Assembly (NCBI GenBank): GCA_003024175.1
Contig: MDYQ01000053.1
Coordinates: 62,001 to 126,000, forward strand
Reading direction: 5' to 3'
Source: Planoprotostelium fungivorum
Lineage: Eukaryota > Evosea > Variosea > Cavosteliida > Cavosteliaceae
Length of the DNA: 64,000 nucleotides
The notes beneath the pieces are model-generated. The model had not been told where the DNA came from. It worked only from the letters and a program-made list of their open reading frames with translations, and did not search any database. Numbering within the stretch: the stretch's first letter is position 1; every line of letters begins with the position of its first letter. Below are positions 24,634 to 36,845 of the stretch, piece by piece. A program made the position numbers and the translations under genes.

Positions 24634-24789
24634 AATTTATCCATAGAAATTGTATCACTCGTTCATAGAAGTGGACCTCTTCTCGTTCTCGTCTGCTTCA
24701 GAAAAGAAACGAAGAATAAAATCTGATCGTTCGAATTTATTGTTTGATCTCGAATTTTTCTTCGATGATCCGACCATCAGATCATCAAA

Positions 24790-27413
24790 ATGACGGACGA
24801 GGTTCAGTTGGACACCAGTTTCCCCAAATACGTCTTTATCGATGGTATTCCTGTTGTAGGTAAGGATAAGTACCTCAAGCTCCAGAAGGTCCTCGAGAGT
24901 TTCTTCAAGAAGAACAGCGGAGACTTCCAGAATCTCGTTGTGCCTGAGTCAGCAGAGGGAGGAACCAAAGGGTGAGTCTTCTTACCTGTTAATGGATGAT
25001 TATCGATAATGGAATGGAGATGGAAGGACTGATTCGATTGCAGAATCTGCTTCATCGAATACCACACCAAAGAGGATGCCGAAGCAGCCGCCGCCAAGTT
25101 AGCCGGAGCCAAGCTCGACAGTCAACACATTCTGAAGGTTAACATGTACGACGACATCAAGAGAGTCAGAGATGTTCCAGACACGTACGAAGAGCCCGTT
25201 GTTCAACCTTACAGCTCAAGAGTGAGTTCATCGAAGTGCATCTCATTTTCTTCCTTCATCTTTTGTCAACTATCCCTCTCATCTTGTATGAAATAACTTA
25301 GGCGTTGACTCATTTCTTTCTCAGGAGAACCTTCAATCTTGGCTCTTAGACGACCGTGAACTCGACCAGTATGTGATGAGATACGGAGAAATGACTGAGG
25401 TCGCATGGAACACCCTCAAGGAGGGAGAAGATCCCGAATCCGTTTGCAAGAGACAAGTATGCACATTCCCATTCTCATATCGTCCATTCAAGCATTTCGT
25501 TGCCATCGATCATCAAATCAATCGAATTCCCCTCTCATCATCCCCGTCATCACCAACCCACTCTTTAACCTCTTAAACTCACATCCATCTCAGGCATGGA
25601 GTGATGTCTACGTCCAATGGTCACCCAAGGGTAGCTACCTCCTCACCATCCACGTCAAGGGTGAGCGCCTCTCTACCATCATCTCATCATCATCTCAAAA
25701 TCATCATCAGGTGGTGTTGCCCTGTGGGGAGGTCCCAACTGGAACAAATTTGCTCGCTTCGTTCACCCCGGAGTCAAGCTCGTCGAGTTTTCACCTTGCG
25801 AGAGGTGAACTCCGCCTCGATCCCCCTCGTTGTAGACGGACGACTGACCTCAGCACAGATACCTCACCACGGCCAGCCCCCAATTCCAAGAGAACGATAA
25901 CCCCAAGGATCCCCAGTGCATCATCGTGTGGGACATCCGCAGCGGAAAGAAACTGAGAGGTGAGACACGAACCCCGATGTATCGGAACCCCGCTTCGGAA
26001 CTCCGATCTTACCCATTCCAGGTTTCGCCGCCGGAGCCAACTTCTCCTGGCCTTGCTTCAAGTGGAGTCACGATGGCAACTACATCGCCCGTACCATAGA
26101 AAATGCAGTCTCTGTCTTCTGCGTCCCATCGATGGATCTGTTAGACAAGAAGAGCATCAAGGCTCCCGGCGTGAAGGAAATCTCTTGGTCCCCCACGGAC
26201 CTCATGCTGAGCTACTTTTTACCCGCCCAGGACAACAAGAGCCCCACCGTTCAGATCATAGAGATTCCATCGAAGAAGGAGAAGAGAACAAAGACTTTGT
26301 TCGACGCCACAGAGGTGAGACACACATGCCATCTCTCACATCATCATCATGATGCACGATCGTGCGATCGTGTCCATGATGATGATCATGATGTTGACAC
26401 GTGTCTAGTGCAAATTGAACTGGCACCCCAATGGAACCTACTTGTGCCTCAAGATCGATCGCGTCAAGAAGAAGACAACCGTCCAAGGTTTCGAGATCTT
26501 CCGCATCCGCGAGAAAGATATTCCAGTCGAACTCCTCGAAGTCAAAGAGGCCGTCCACTCTTTCAGCTGGGAGCCCCACGGCAACCGCTTCGCCATGGTG
26601 TCGGGAGAGCAGCCTAGATTCGACATCAGCTTCTACGCCGTAGAGAAGAACATCGTCTTGCTCAGTGTGTTGTTGACTCTGTTTCAATCCATTGACAATC
26701 ATATCAGAGACTCTAGAGAAGAGAAACACGAACGCCCTCTTCTGGTCGCCCCAGGGTAAGAACATCGTTTTGGCGGGAACTACGTCCGGCCTGCTCGAGT
26801 TCTTCAACGCCGATAACATGGAGTCCATGGGTACCGCGAGATCTCATCGAAATTTCACTGACGTCTCCAGGCACCGCCGAGCACTACAACGTGGCCGCCC
26901 ACGAGTGGGACCCCACCGGCCGTTACTTCACCACGGTCGTCAGCGCGTGGAGAAGCAACATCGAGAATGGTTACCGTCTCTTCAACTTCCAAGGAAAAGA
27001 GTTGAGAAACGCACTGAAAGACAAGTTCTACCAGCTCCTGTGGAGGCCCAGACCCCCCACACCCCTCTCTGAAGAGAAGCTGAAGGTGAGAATTTTGGCG
27101 GGAAAAAAGTCTGACGCGAGGGAAGCAACTCAAGGGCAGCTTGGACACGCTGAGTAAGAAGTACAAGGAGGCAGACCAGCAGAAGAAGAGAGAAGAGAGA
27201 GAGAAGAGGAAGCAGAAGAGAATCAACATCCGCCATGAGTTTGAAGACTACATCCGGGGCAGGAGAGAAGAATACAACAAGGTCCTGCAAGAGTACACGA
27301 GGGAGACTCTGGATGGAGAGGGAGAAGGAGAAGACGAGAAGGCGGTGTATTACGTCGAGACCACCGTGGAGGAGGTGCAGCAGGTGCAGGAGCTCTTGTT
27401 GGAGGACAATTGA
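24790..27413 (+). CDS. EIF3B: Translation initiation factor eIF3 subunit B
   Basis: Core scaffold of eIF3, which loads mRNA and initiator tRNA on the 40S subunit. Begins MTDEVQLDTSFPKYVFIDGI with the eIF3b-type RRM (YVFIDGIPVVG, GICFIEYHT). Then comes the nine-bladed beta-propeller: YVQWSPKGSYLLTIH, VALWGGPNWNKFARF, LVEFSPCERYLTTASP, CFKWSHDGNYIARTIE, LNWHPNGTYLCLKIDR, FSWEPHGNRFAMVSGEQPRF and HEWDPTGRYFTTVVS. The C-terminal helix has WRPRPPTPLSEEKLK, a family signature, then a charged coiled coil with KKREEREKRKQKR and an acidic end. Early exons: 24790-24971, 25044-25221, 25325-25456, 25594-25660; about a dozen in all. The ATG lies 156 bp after the co-repressor stop, so the promoter must be compact. 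Confidence 0.94.
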
Positions 27414-28620
27414 TGCAATAAATGATGACTCGTCGGTGGAGGTGATGTGTTGTGTAGATGATGTGTTGTGGAGATCAAGTGCTGAGAACAAGTAATGTGA
27501 TGGAGGTGATGGACGCGATGAGAGAAGAAGGCTATTTCATTCTTACAGGGGACATGGACCCTTCCATCTTCTTAGAGCCACAGTTGGGAGATGTCTCAGG
27601 AGTTCACATGCTTCGCGATCGGACGACTATGAGCCGATCTTGTCTCCATCTTCTCTCTATGGACATCCATCTCGGTCTCTGACTCGAAAGACATGCCAGC
27701 CTCTTCTTGACGCCTGTTCGATTCTTATCTACAGGTATAGACGTCGGTGGGGGCATGAGCAGCCGTTCGACAACTTGTGGTGGTACTTCATCTCTCGTTC
27801 TCTTTGTCAGCTGCCTTGCATTCTCGATGGCTGCCGTCAGCTGCATCGTCTATCAGTCCTCTCATCCCACTCTTCTCTCACCCTCAACAGACTGACTCCG
27901 ATCATCGTCGTTCCTCCTTCGTGTCTCATGTGTGTGGTTCGTGTGTTGGCTTTATGGTCACAGCTGCCGGTCACCATCCATACGAAGCCCGAAACTCAGA
28001 TAGTCGCTTCCCACCGCTCGGCGAGGCTGGTCTGCAGCACCAACTAATCCCAAACGTCTATAAGGACACCTTATACGAGGTGGAGCGCCGATGCTGATAG
28101 ATCGTACTCGCTGAAGCCGAATCCATGCAGTCTGACTCTGTGAAATTGGAGGAGGAGCTTGAGGATGACAACTCCGAGACTCCGGCTACTGACTGGAGTG
28201 AAAGATGAAGAAAGTTATGGATGACACCATATAGAGGCAGGCGTCGTCGCTGTGGTGATGGAGAGTGGTCACGGATGGTGTGTGGGCGAGCTGAATGCTT
28301 GGATTTTTCACAGGTTCGTGTCGGATGAGTTCGTCGTGAGGTGTTGGTGTAGGGGTGTTTTTGCGTAATTGAATGATGGTCTCTACAACGTGGTATTGTG
28401 TCGGCCCACCGTTGGTATTTCGCCATCGGACTAGAGCAACGCTGACAGACGGTTGATGCAAGAGCTGGTCCATGGCTCATTGGTGAGAAGAACAGCCCTT
28501 GATGTGAGATGTGATCATGTTGAAGGTACGTCACATTACCGAATGAAACTCTTGGCGGAAATCAACAGACGATAACAGAGTGAGACAATGTTACATCAGA
28601 CGTGAAATGATGCCAATTAG
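27414..28620 (+). other. Poorly resolved region, possible membrane protein gene
   Basis: From about 27755 a frame starts with MSSRSTTCGGTSSLVLFVSC and forms one hydrophobic helix. A separate frame at 27954-28078 (HHPYEARNSDSRFPPLGEAG, ending YKDTLYE) joins across a GTGGAG...ATGCAG intron of 48 nt to an acidic tail (SDSVKLEEELEDDNSETPAT) stopping at 28208. This could be a single-pass protein with a cytosolic acidic tail, but the middle frames do not join cleanly. A long minus-strand frame at 28058-28534 has Ser/His/Arg-rich composition and looks like a shadow. From 28209 to 28620 I see only possible 5' parts of the first CLU gene. Confidence 0.3.
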
Positions 28621-31600
28621 GAGTGATGAAGTGATCTCTTTACGACAGGTTTATGAGCAGATGGTGAGCGTGGTCCCTTCATTTTGGTCCTTCTGATGAG
28701 TGGTAACAGCTGAGGGAGAGAGATCAAGTGATTGCAGATCTTACCAAGAGATTGAGACGATATGAGGAGATCAACTACCCTCCTCTATCATCATCGCAAG
28801 AGATACCAACTACAGACGAACAGAAGAGAGACATGTTGAGATCATCCAAGTTCTTTGAACCGACCACGGGTAGTCTCTACTGCGATGACGATGTGAATCA
28901 CCCAACGTTCTCCCACATTGACGACGTATAGACATCATCTGTCGGCTCTCTGACCCTCGTTCCTGCATCAAATGACTCATCGCGATCGCCCACCGGAGAC
29001 AACTGCTACCATCTCTCAGAATCGGAGAAGACAGAACTTATCAGTTATGAATTAGAAGAGGAAGACACAGCCGACGGCTACGAAGTCGAAACGGTCGATG
29101 CTGATGAAGACGAGAGGAAAATCGAAGACATCGAGGGAGAGGAAATTGATGAAGAACACGAAGAAGAGAGAGAAGGAGGAGGTATAACGACATTAGATAT
29201 CGATGGCATCTATGAACTCAAGAGAAGGAGCAGGGGGTTCACAAGGACGGTCAAAGATAAAGTGAGAGTCACATCACCTTGATGATGGACCGATGATGAC
29301 AGATCTCACGCCAACCTCAAGACACCACAGAGCCGACGATCCATAAGATCATGAAGAAATCAGTCAACACGAGCTACCGTGATTGGAACGAAGAGTACCA
29401 GGTGAATTACCATCTACAACCCACCAAAGCCTGACGGTCACTAGATCTGGTATGAACAATTCGTCAGGCTGATTGCTCCGGGTGACAGTGTTTCGCTAAG
29501 TGGATTAAAGATCAACTCACACGTTCTGACCCATTTGAATCGGATCGCTCAGCAGTTTGGTGAGTAGAAGAGGGGGAGAGAGCTGAGGGTAGACAGTGGA
29601 TACGGCGACGATCTATGCGAAGATCATTATCAGCGAGTTTGAACTGCCACTGCACAGGAAGTCCATCAAGCCCACCGGTGAGTCAGTAAACACTGTCACG
29701 ATCAACTTGATCATCATCAGCGTCACGATCATCGTCATCATAACCATCATCCTAAACACCGTGATGACGTATATGGACATATGAGTGATGGAAGACAGAG
29801 ATGGGAGGAGTGGCAGGAGGGACAAAGTACAGAGTGCAGAACATCATGTACAAGTTTGCGTTCGACACGCTGCTTGTAGATGAGCCAGCTCTGTGGATGT
29901 ACGGCGGTCAGACAGCAGATCACAGAGCGGCATCGAAAGGAGCAGCGAACGAGATGAAAGGGCTGGAAGCGCATGCATCGACATATGTGGAAGGGCTGAG
30001 CTATCCGATGATGGCGTTGGTAGACTATCTTGGCTTTCGTGTCGTTGCCATGGCTGTCCTTCCCATCGACAAGGTAGACGCTTCATCTCATCTTATCTCT
30101 GTTGATTCTTTCATTTGTTATAGAATCTTCTTTATCTCATATCTTCTTGTGGATCAAGATGGAAATAGATGACTGAGATGTATTGTACAGACGACGTTAC
30201 GATATGGAAGTGATGACGGAGGATCGACAGTGCACGATGATGATGCAGAGCTGTCAGAGAAGATGAGAGTGGCAGCAGAGAGGCTGAAGCTGAAAGGGCA
30301 CATGACAGGGCATGTGAAGAGCTCAGCGAAGAAGATCTATGGACCAGGCGACATCGAAGGACACAGAGGTCACGTGAGTCTTTCATGACATCTATAGAGA
30401 ATAACCCACACAAAAAACGAGATTTCGATGGAATGTGTCTGACATCAAACAGGACGGCAGATTGTACGTCGTGGGTAAGTCACGTGTTCTCATCGTACGA
30501 CTGACATTTCACAGATTTCTCTCGGCTCTTACCTCCTGCCGATCCATCTACGAGATTACAACCGAAGCCACGAAGCGTCTTCTATGAATGTCTACGACCA
30601 GAGCTCCTGTTATCTTCCACCATTCCTCTCTGCAGCGATGCGTTCACCAGGTAGTATGACTTGTGGTGACTTGTGATGAAGTGTGATGCAGGTGGAACAG
30701 TGATGAAGAAGAGAAGAGGAAGGAGAACAACGAGGAAGTGAGAGCGACGACGCGAAAGATGATGAGAGAGAAGATGGAGAAGATCAGAGATGAATTGGAG
30801 GCGGGTGCTGATTCCTGGATGGGTATCCGTTCTGAAAGTGAGACTTTCTTTCATCGATCATCAGCCATCATGATGGTGGATCACATGTCATCCGATGATG
30901 TCGGTGATGATGATCGCGATCACCGTGACGACACCTTTCGATGATCTGATGAGGCGTCAGAGTGGGACGAAGAATCATGGAAGAGACTCTTCTTCATGTC
31001 CTCCATGATGCACACGGAAGGTTGTAACACTCGTTATCTCGGTATGGTGTGGTCTCTATTGAAAGACGAAGATCTGAAGAGGATGATCATGTCTGTGGCC
31101 ATCTCGAGATGTGCAAAGTCAGAGCTGAGAGAGATCATGAGGCTGAGAATGAGACAAGTGCAGGCTCCATGTGAAGAAGGTGAAGAGTCTGTTCATCTCC
31201 CATCGATCTACCTCACTATTCATCGACATAAAACGGATATCGAAGATTTCAATTCACCTCGTAAGAAGTTGACCGTACTATCAGATTTTCGAAGTGTTGC
31301 CGCCAAATTTTTGAACCAGTTGATCGGCCATTCCAAGAACTCAAAGTTGTACTGGAGGAGAGATCTCTGCAGACAGCTCCGTGACTGGTTCTGGGTACGT
31401 TCCATGGATAGTGATGACGTCATCTAACGTAAGCACGATAGTTCGACCTGACGGAAGAGCAAGTGGCAAATTTCCACGTGAGGACCATGGCAGACAAGAG
31501 AATCATCCTTAATCTCACGATGAGTCTTAGCCACATCGAAGTGAATCATCTTATCTGATCGTGATGTCACACCCCATCATCATCATCATCATCGTCATCA

Positions 31601-32339
31601 CCTGATCTCTTCAGCTCCTGCGTCGTTCAAAGGAGAGAGCCAGGTTCAACGATAACCTCGGATTCTTCCACCTCACCCACCTCGACATCAAGACGATCGG
31701 AGCCAAAGCTAGACTCCGTTCAGACGTCTACTTCTCTTACGGTGTCTTGGCCATGCAGAAGATGATACGATGCAAAGACAAGTCAAGGGACTACCACTTT
31801 GATTGTGGGAAGCACGAGATGTACAAAGAGTATCTGATGAAACAGATTTCCTTGGCCAACATCTTCTTGTTGTTAGCGATGGGTGATGAACCTGGTTGAA
31901 TGGAGAGGTTGATAGGAGACAGGAAATAATCCAGCGTCCGGGCTGTATCTGTTGACGTGGGCAAATTCTTGCATGGAGATGGCGAAATTGCAGCAAGTGT
32001 CCGAGTTCATGTTTCGACAGATACTAGGTGCTATCTTCCGTTCATTTGAAGGTGATGACATCACATTGTGATCACACTCATGATCGACTGAACACGATGG
32101 AGTGATGAGATGCTGAAGCGTAAACAGTGTGGCCCGTCTGTCCGGGCAGAAGAGAAATATTGATCGACGCTTGCAAGTTGTACGCTGAGTCTTGTGAGAG
32201 AAAGGGAGAAATGGTGAAGCGGGATCAGCTGTTACACCTCGCAGAGACAGCGGACACGACGGATTTCACTGAAAGATCTGTGAGGAAGCTATTTTCACAC
32301 ATCCCTCTGTCTCCCACCACTCTCGACACAATGACGTAA
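28621..32339 (+). CDS. CLU-domain protein, copy A
   Basis: Contains the central domain of the CLU (clustered mitochondria) family; family members bind mRNAs for mitochondrial proteins and affect mitochondrial distribution (known for full-length CLU, inferred only weakly here). The first firm exon opens after AATTAG at 28620 (SDEVISLRQVYEQM). A coiled coil (VIADLTKRLRRYEEINYPPL), an acidic Glu/Asp-rich linker (28990-29170) and a conserved YRDWNEEYQIWYEQFVRLI segment follow. The CLU core (29799-30360) reads RVQNIMYKFAFDTLLVDEP, AANEMKGLEAHASTYVEGLS, MMALVDYLGFRVVAMAVLPI, KKIYGPGDIEGHRGH. After it come DFSRLLPPADP, a charged helix, CRQLRDWFWFDLTEEQV, and helical repeats to the stop at 32337-32339. 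The N-terminal ubiquitin-like CLU_N region of standard CLU proteins is not seen. It is shorter than canonical CLU (over 1200 aa). The first coding exon is unresolved. Confidence 0.8.
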
Positions 32340-33285
32340 AATGAACATATGAAAAGCTTCATGGTGTACTAACTTTTAGCTAATTATCATTTGTGTGAGA
32401 CACCTCTATTGTGCGGCCCAAGCGATTATTTACCTTCGGTTCCGAAAAAAGTGCATGTGAAGAAGTATCCATGGTGATTTTGCGTTATCGTACCGCGTGC
32501 TAAAGAAAGGTAAATATTCGCATGGGCCGCACAATATGAATGTCACGCGAGATGTTTCCTGAGCTGACGATTAACTTGAGCATTGCGAGTATTTGAAACA
32601 TTCTTCAGAAACAGAAACAGGGGAGTTGGATGCATTCACCAGACAGCGAGATCGTGAGCAGTACGATGCTCGTCATTCCACTCTTGCTCTTAACCTCCAA
32701 TCTCCGTCCCTTTATCATGCAGTACAGAAGAACAGCGTGACCTCACCCTGTTGGTGGCACAATCGTTGATTCGATCAAGCCCCAATACATTCAGTTACAA
32801 CAGTTACTAAGGCGATCGTGAATCATCTGGAAGATATTTGTTAAGTGCAACATCTCTGCTCTCTTCAGACTGAATCTGCGCGCAGACAGAGGTTCCTCTT
32901 CTGTAAATAGCTGGATGTGCCCCTCTATCACTCGCTAAGACCAAGTCATGCTGTGTTTTTGTAGTTCCATTGTCACCATTCTGGACACCACGCCAAGCTG
33001 ACTTCTTCAACTAGGACAAGTTCATCTCTGACACTCTTAGAATACTGAAATCATATTTGGTTCGTCTGTAACATGATGTCCTCTGCCTCGGCCGCCCGAA
33101 ATCGATCATGCTTACATCTTGCGATAAAATTGAACCACCTCTATCCTTCTCTTACAGGTCTCACGTCTTCGTGTACCTATCCAAGTACCCCCTGGTGGTG
33201 ATGGAAGGTGTCACAGCTTTACAACCTGTATGTGTCAACGTTTTGTCATTTATTGTTCCACATCATCAAACATCAGAGGAGCATC
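32340..33285. other. Spacer with foldback repeat
   Basis: No supported gene in 946 bp; short frames on both strands look random. It holds the inverted repeat 32407-32536 and the RhoGAP promoter. Confidence 0.4.
32407..32536. repeat. Foldback element with 30-bp arms
   Basis: Arms 32407-32436 and 32507-32536 are reverse complements at 28 of 30 positions around a 70-bp centre. The outer ends begin TATTGTGCGGCCCA. No target-site duplication is obvious and no protein is encoded. It could be a small MITE-like non-autonomous DNA element or a structured RNA/terminator downstream of CLU copy A. Confidence 0.75.
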
Positions 33286-36200
33286 ATGACGGAAGGCCGT
33301 TGGCCAGCGGATCCTGTGGTTCCATCTGTACCCGCTACACCGGCCAGTTACATGACTCTTAGAGCGGCCGGATTGTCACCTTCTAACAGGAGCACATCGA
33401 TGGTCAACACCTCTACTCCCCCAGATCGACCCAATCGACCGAAGAAAGCCCCACCCAGTCGACCGGCTCGACCAGATGTGAGATTGAAGGCGATGAAAAT
33501 CTTTTCTATGGTGACCGTGATATAGAGAGAAGATTTGATAGAAGAGGAAGGATCGATTTTGATGTTGAATGCATACGATAACAAGGTGATTATCATTAAC
33601 CATGCGACTACCGATAGATGGATGATGGAGTTTTAGAACGGTGCAAACAACCGCACCACTCTGAGGACTCGTTCTGAGGGAGTTTTGCCCAGTGTCAGTA
33701 ATTCAGGTACCATCCATTGAGAGATATCACATAGAATGTTCCATCTGATATCAAACAGCGGCTATGTCCACTTATCGGATACACATTCTGATCGAACCGT
33801 TGGACATCTGGAAGAAGATCAAGTTTCCCGATGAACCTTCCATACCCGTCTCAAAGGTATCCATCCCCTCATCTTCTCTCGCACCATCACCTCCGAAACT
33901 CTCAATTATTCCCTTTCCATATCTTCTTCGTCTCATCTTTTCCAGGCCGTCGAGCAGATCGGCATCCACATGTTGAAAGACCATCACCTCCACACGTGAG
34001 CCGTCCTCTTTATTCAAATGCAGGGGAGATTGAAAGAAGACAGATATCTCATGGAATTGAATCGAAGTGATGGAACAGTGGAGGTGATGCCGCCGCACAC
34101 CATGCTGCAGGTGATGGACTCGGCCGAGTCACGTGACTGAGATTGGAGTAGGAATATCACGTGACAGAGTCGGATCATATAGAGATGAAGATCAAACCTC
34201 ACCCTATGACGATGAGGTTCGATCAGATCCACATCATCGATCTCAATGGAGAAGGTAAGTCGATCAGATCACATCATCGACCTCATCCGCTCATGTCTGA
34301 TGATAAATGAAATCATTTGTTCCTCTCTTCTTTGGAGAAGAGGAGATCGAAAAACACATGAGAGATGATAAACAAATAATAAGAAATTCGAAGAAGAATT
34401 GAGAAGAGAAACAGTTACGGCTGCCACAGTAGATCCTAATGGAGATGGAAGCCAACTCATCAACTTTGTGTCGATGAGATATAATCTATCATCGGACGAA
34501 TATATATTAGAATTGATGTCCACTCAACACATCAGTGAGTCATCATCGACCAGCATCACCACTCTCATCATCTCGTTCTCTCCAGCCACACGATCATCAC
34601 ATTGGCGATCATCCATCATCGATCATCTTCACTTTCGTCTTCTCACCTGAAACAGTCCAACCCCTCGTCAGCCTCAAAGAACAAGGAGTTGTCAAGGGTG
34701 TCATGCTCATCATGAGAAAAGCGGACAAGAAGAGGTTGAAAGAGATCGAAAAGAGCAGAGAAGCCTCGCAGAACATCAAATCCAGCCTGGGTGGAGAGAA
34801 GACAAAGGGTGAGTTTGTCTCGTTGTAGATCGATCTGAAGATAAAAGGCGCCGAATTGCAAGCCATTCGAGACTACATCGCGATGAATCCGGGAGAGTTG
34901 TCTTTCAAGAAGGGAGATCAGGTGATCTACAACGCGACCGATGACGTCATCTGACGTCACTGCAGGTGGTCGTGCTGGAAGAACATGACGCAGGTATGTG
35001 GCGAGGCGTCATCAATGGAAAGGAGGGAATTTTCCCCGTACAGTGAGACATCTCATCGAAATTTCACGTCACATCCACGTATCTATCGTTGGTCTTTTAT
35101 TTCAAAGATGGAGAAGATGATAACACTGATACGTGTCCAGTTATTGTAGATATAACACGTTGGAAAAAACGCAAAAAGACGAGAAGGAGAAGACGATGCA
35201 GAGAGAATTAGAGAACGGTTTACACGCCTTTAAAAACATGCCTGGATTTGGAAAGAAAGAGAAACTAGACAAGAACGAAGGTGAGATGTCAAGAGAATCG
35301 ATTTTTTCAAATGAAATAAAAAATAATCCATACGAATAAAAAACGACAGGCTATGGGTTTGACCGAACGAGTGGTATCATGCCGGCTATTGTCAAGGACA
35401 CCATCGACATGCTGTACAAGACGGAGGCGTACAAGGTTGAAGGTTTATTTCGAATCTCGGGGGCTCTGTCCAAGATATTGGAACTGAGAAAGAAGTACAG
35501 TCAAGGTGATTTAGATTCCGATGAAAATTCACGATCATCTACAACGAGTGACGTCTGGTAGGAAAAGCACCCGATCTCAACCTAGAGCAATCTCACACAG
35601 GTAAAAATTCCACGAAAATTCCACATTTTTCCTCGTAAATACGACCGTACTCGTTGTAGATCATCGACTGACGTCCACCCAGTCGCCGGGCTCTTGAAGA
35701 GTTTTCTACGAGATCTCCCCCATCCTCTCTTCACCTTCGAATTGTACAGCTTATTTTGCTCGGCCGTAGAGATCGCAGATCTGAAGGGAAGATTGAGATG
35801 CATCTCTTCTGCTCTGAACAAATTACCCCCCACCAACCGAGTCATCGTCCACAGGTACGTCTGTTAGTCTACAACGACAATTGATTCGCGTCAGATTGTT
35901 CGGGTTTTTACACAAGATGACGCTCCACGTGAAAGAATGTCTCATGACGGGTGAATCTTCCCTCTATTTATCCGAAATTTCATCGAAATGTAACTGACCC
36001 TCCACAGCCAGCAACATTGCCATCGTCTTTGCTCCTTCACTCTTCCGGCCCGAAGCCTTGACCGTAGAATCTCTCATGTCCGACCAAGGCAAACGATTCA
36101 TCGAAGCACTCGTCAACCACTTCACCGAGATCTTCGTGGTACGTCGAGTTCATCTACAACGTTGTAGATTGACCATAGTCAGGATCGTAGGTACGACACG

Positions 36201-36687
36201 CTGAACCACGCAAAATTACCGCAGGCGCCCGAGTTTGAAAAGTTGATGATCCGATCGAGCACAAGGGTGGAGCTATCTGTGACGATGGAGATCAAGCAGA
36301 GGAGTTCGGGACAGATGAACGATGAGCTTCAATTGGATGATGGAACTCTGTCACCGAGAGAGCTGGCGGATTGCATCATGGCGGGTGAGGAGACATTGAA
36401 ACGAGTCTCACTTGATGTGATGCTGTGATGATCGAGTGATGATGATGTGATGATTTGATGATCGTGTGGTTTGTGTGATGATGTGTGATGGATGCTGATG
36501 GAATCGAATAGGAAACGGACAGGCAGTGGAGCAGTATTTGAACGATCTCGACGAGAAGACGGCAGACATCCTGCGGTCACAAGTCACAGTGACTCTGAAA
36601 GAGGTAACGTTCGCACGACTGAGTTTCCATCTGATACGGTTACAGATGCTTTCCAATCGAGGGGCGAGGTACTCGTGCTCGAATTGA
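33286..36687 (+). CDS. SH3-RhoGAP protein
   Basis: GTPase-activating protein that switches off Rho/Rac-type GTPases, so probably acts on the actin cytoskeleton at the membrane. Order: Pro-rich N-terminus (PPDRPNRPKKAPPSRPARPD), a small domain with RIHILIEPLDIWKKIKFPDE and a second with IKPHPMTMRFDQIHIIDLNG (unrecognised, perhaps FERM- or Ras-binding-like), a basic coiled coil, an SH3 domain at about 34848-35042 (RDYIAMNPGELSFKKGDQV, MWRGVINGKEGIFPVQ), then RhoGAP from about 35350. The catalytic arginine sits in EGLFRISGAL at 35440-35470. VAGLLKSFLRDLPHPLFTFE, NRVIVHRLFGFLHKM and ASNIAIVFAPSLFRP are the other RhoGAP blocks. The end follows a last intron after 36603 and stops at 36687. The intron at 34809 is best read as 39 nt, which keeps GAELQAIRDY in frame. 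Confidence 0.87.
36152..36169. repeat. Perfect 18-bp palindrome in an intron
   Basis: ATCTACAACGTTGTAGAT equals its own reverse complement. It joins both orientations of a decamer that recurs singly in many introns of this window. It lies in a RhoGAP intron beginning GTACGTCG. Confidence 0.95.
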
Positions 36688-36845
36688 AAATAGATTCTAT
36701 CGCGTTGGTTTTGTACTATTTTCTCAAGGATATGAATACCTTTTCAATACCAATAAGGTGAAATGTTCTTTGGACATTTCCCCCGACCTGCCTGAAACTC
36801 TCGCGGGAGTTTTTAAAACCACCGGTCAAACGGAGGAGCGAGAGG

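Noticed and set aside
28058-28534. 158-codon minus-strand frame
   Set aside because: Ser/His/Arg-rich with no splice context; plus-strand coding signals overlap it.
32340-33285. Transposase gene belonging to the foldback element
   Set aside because: No frame in or near the element resembles a transposase; at most it is non-autonomous.
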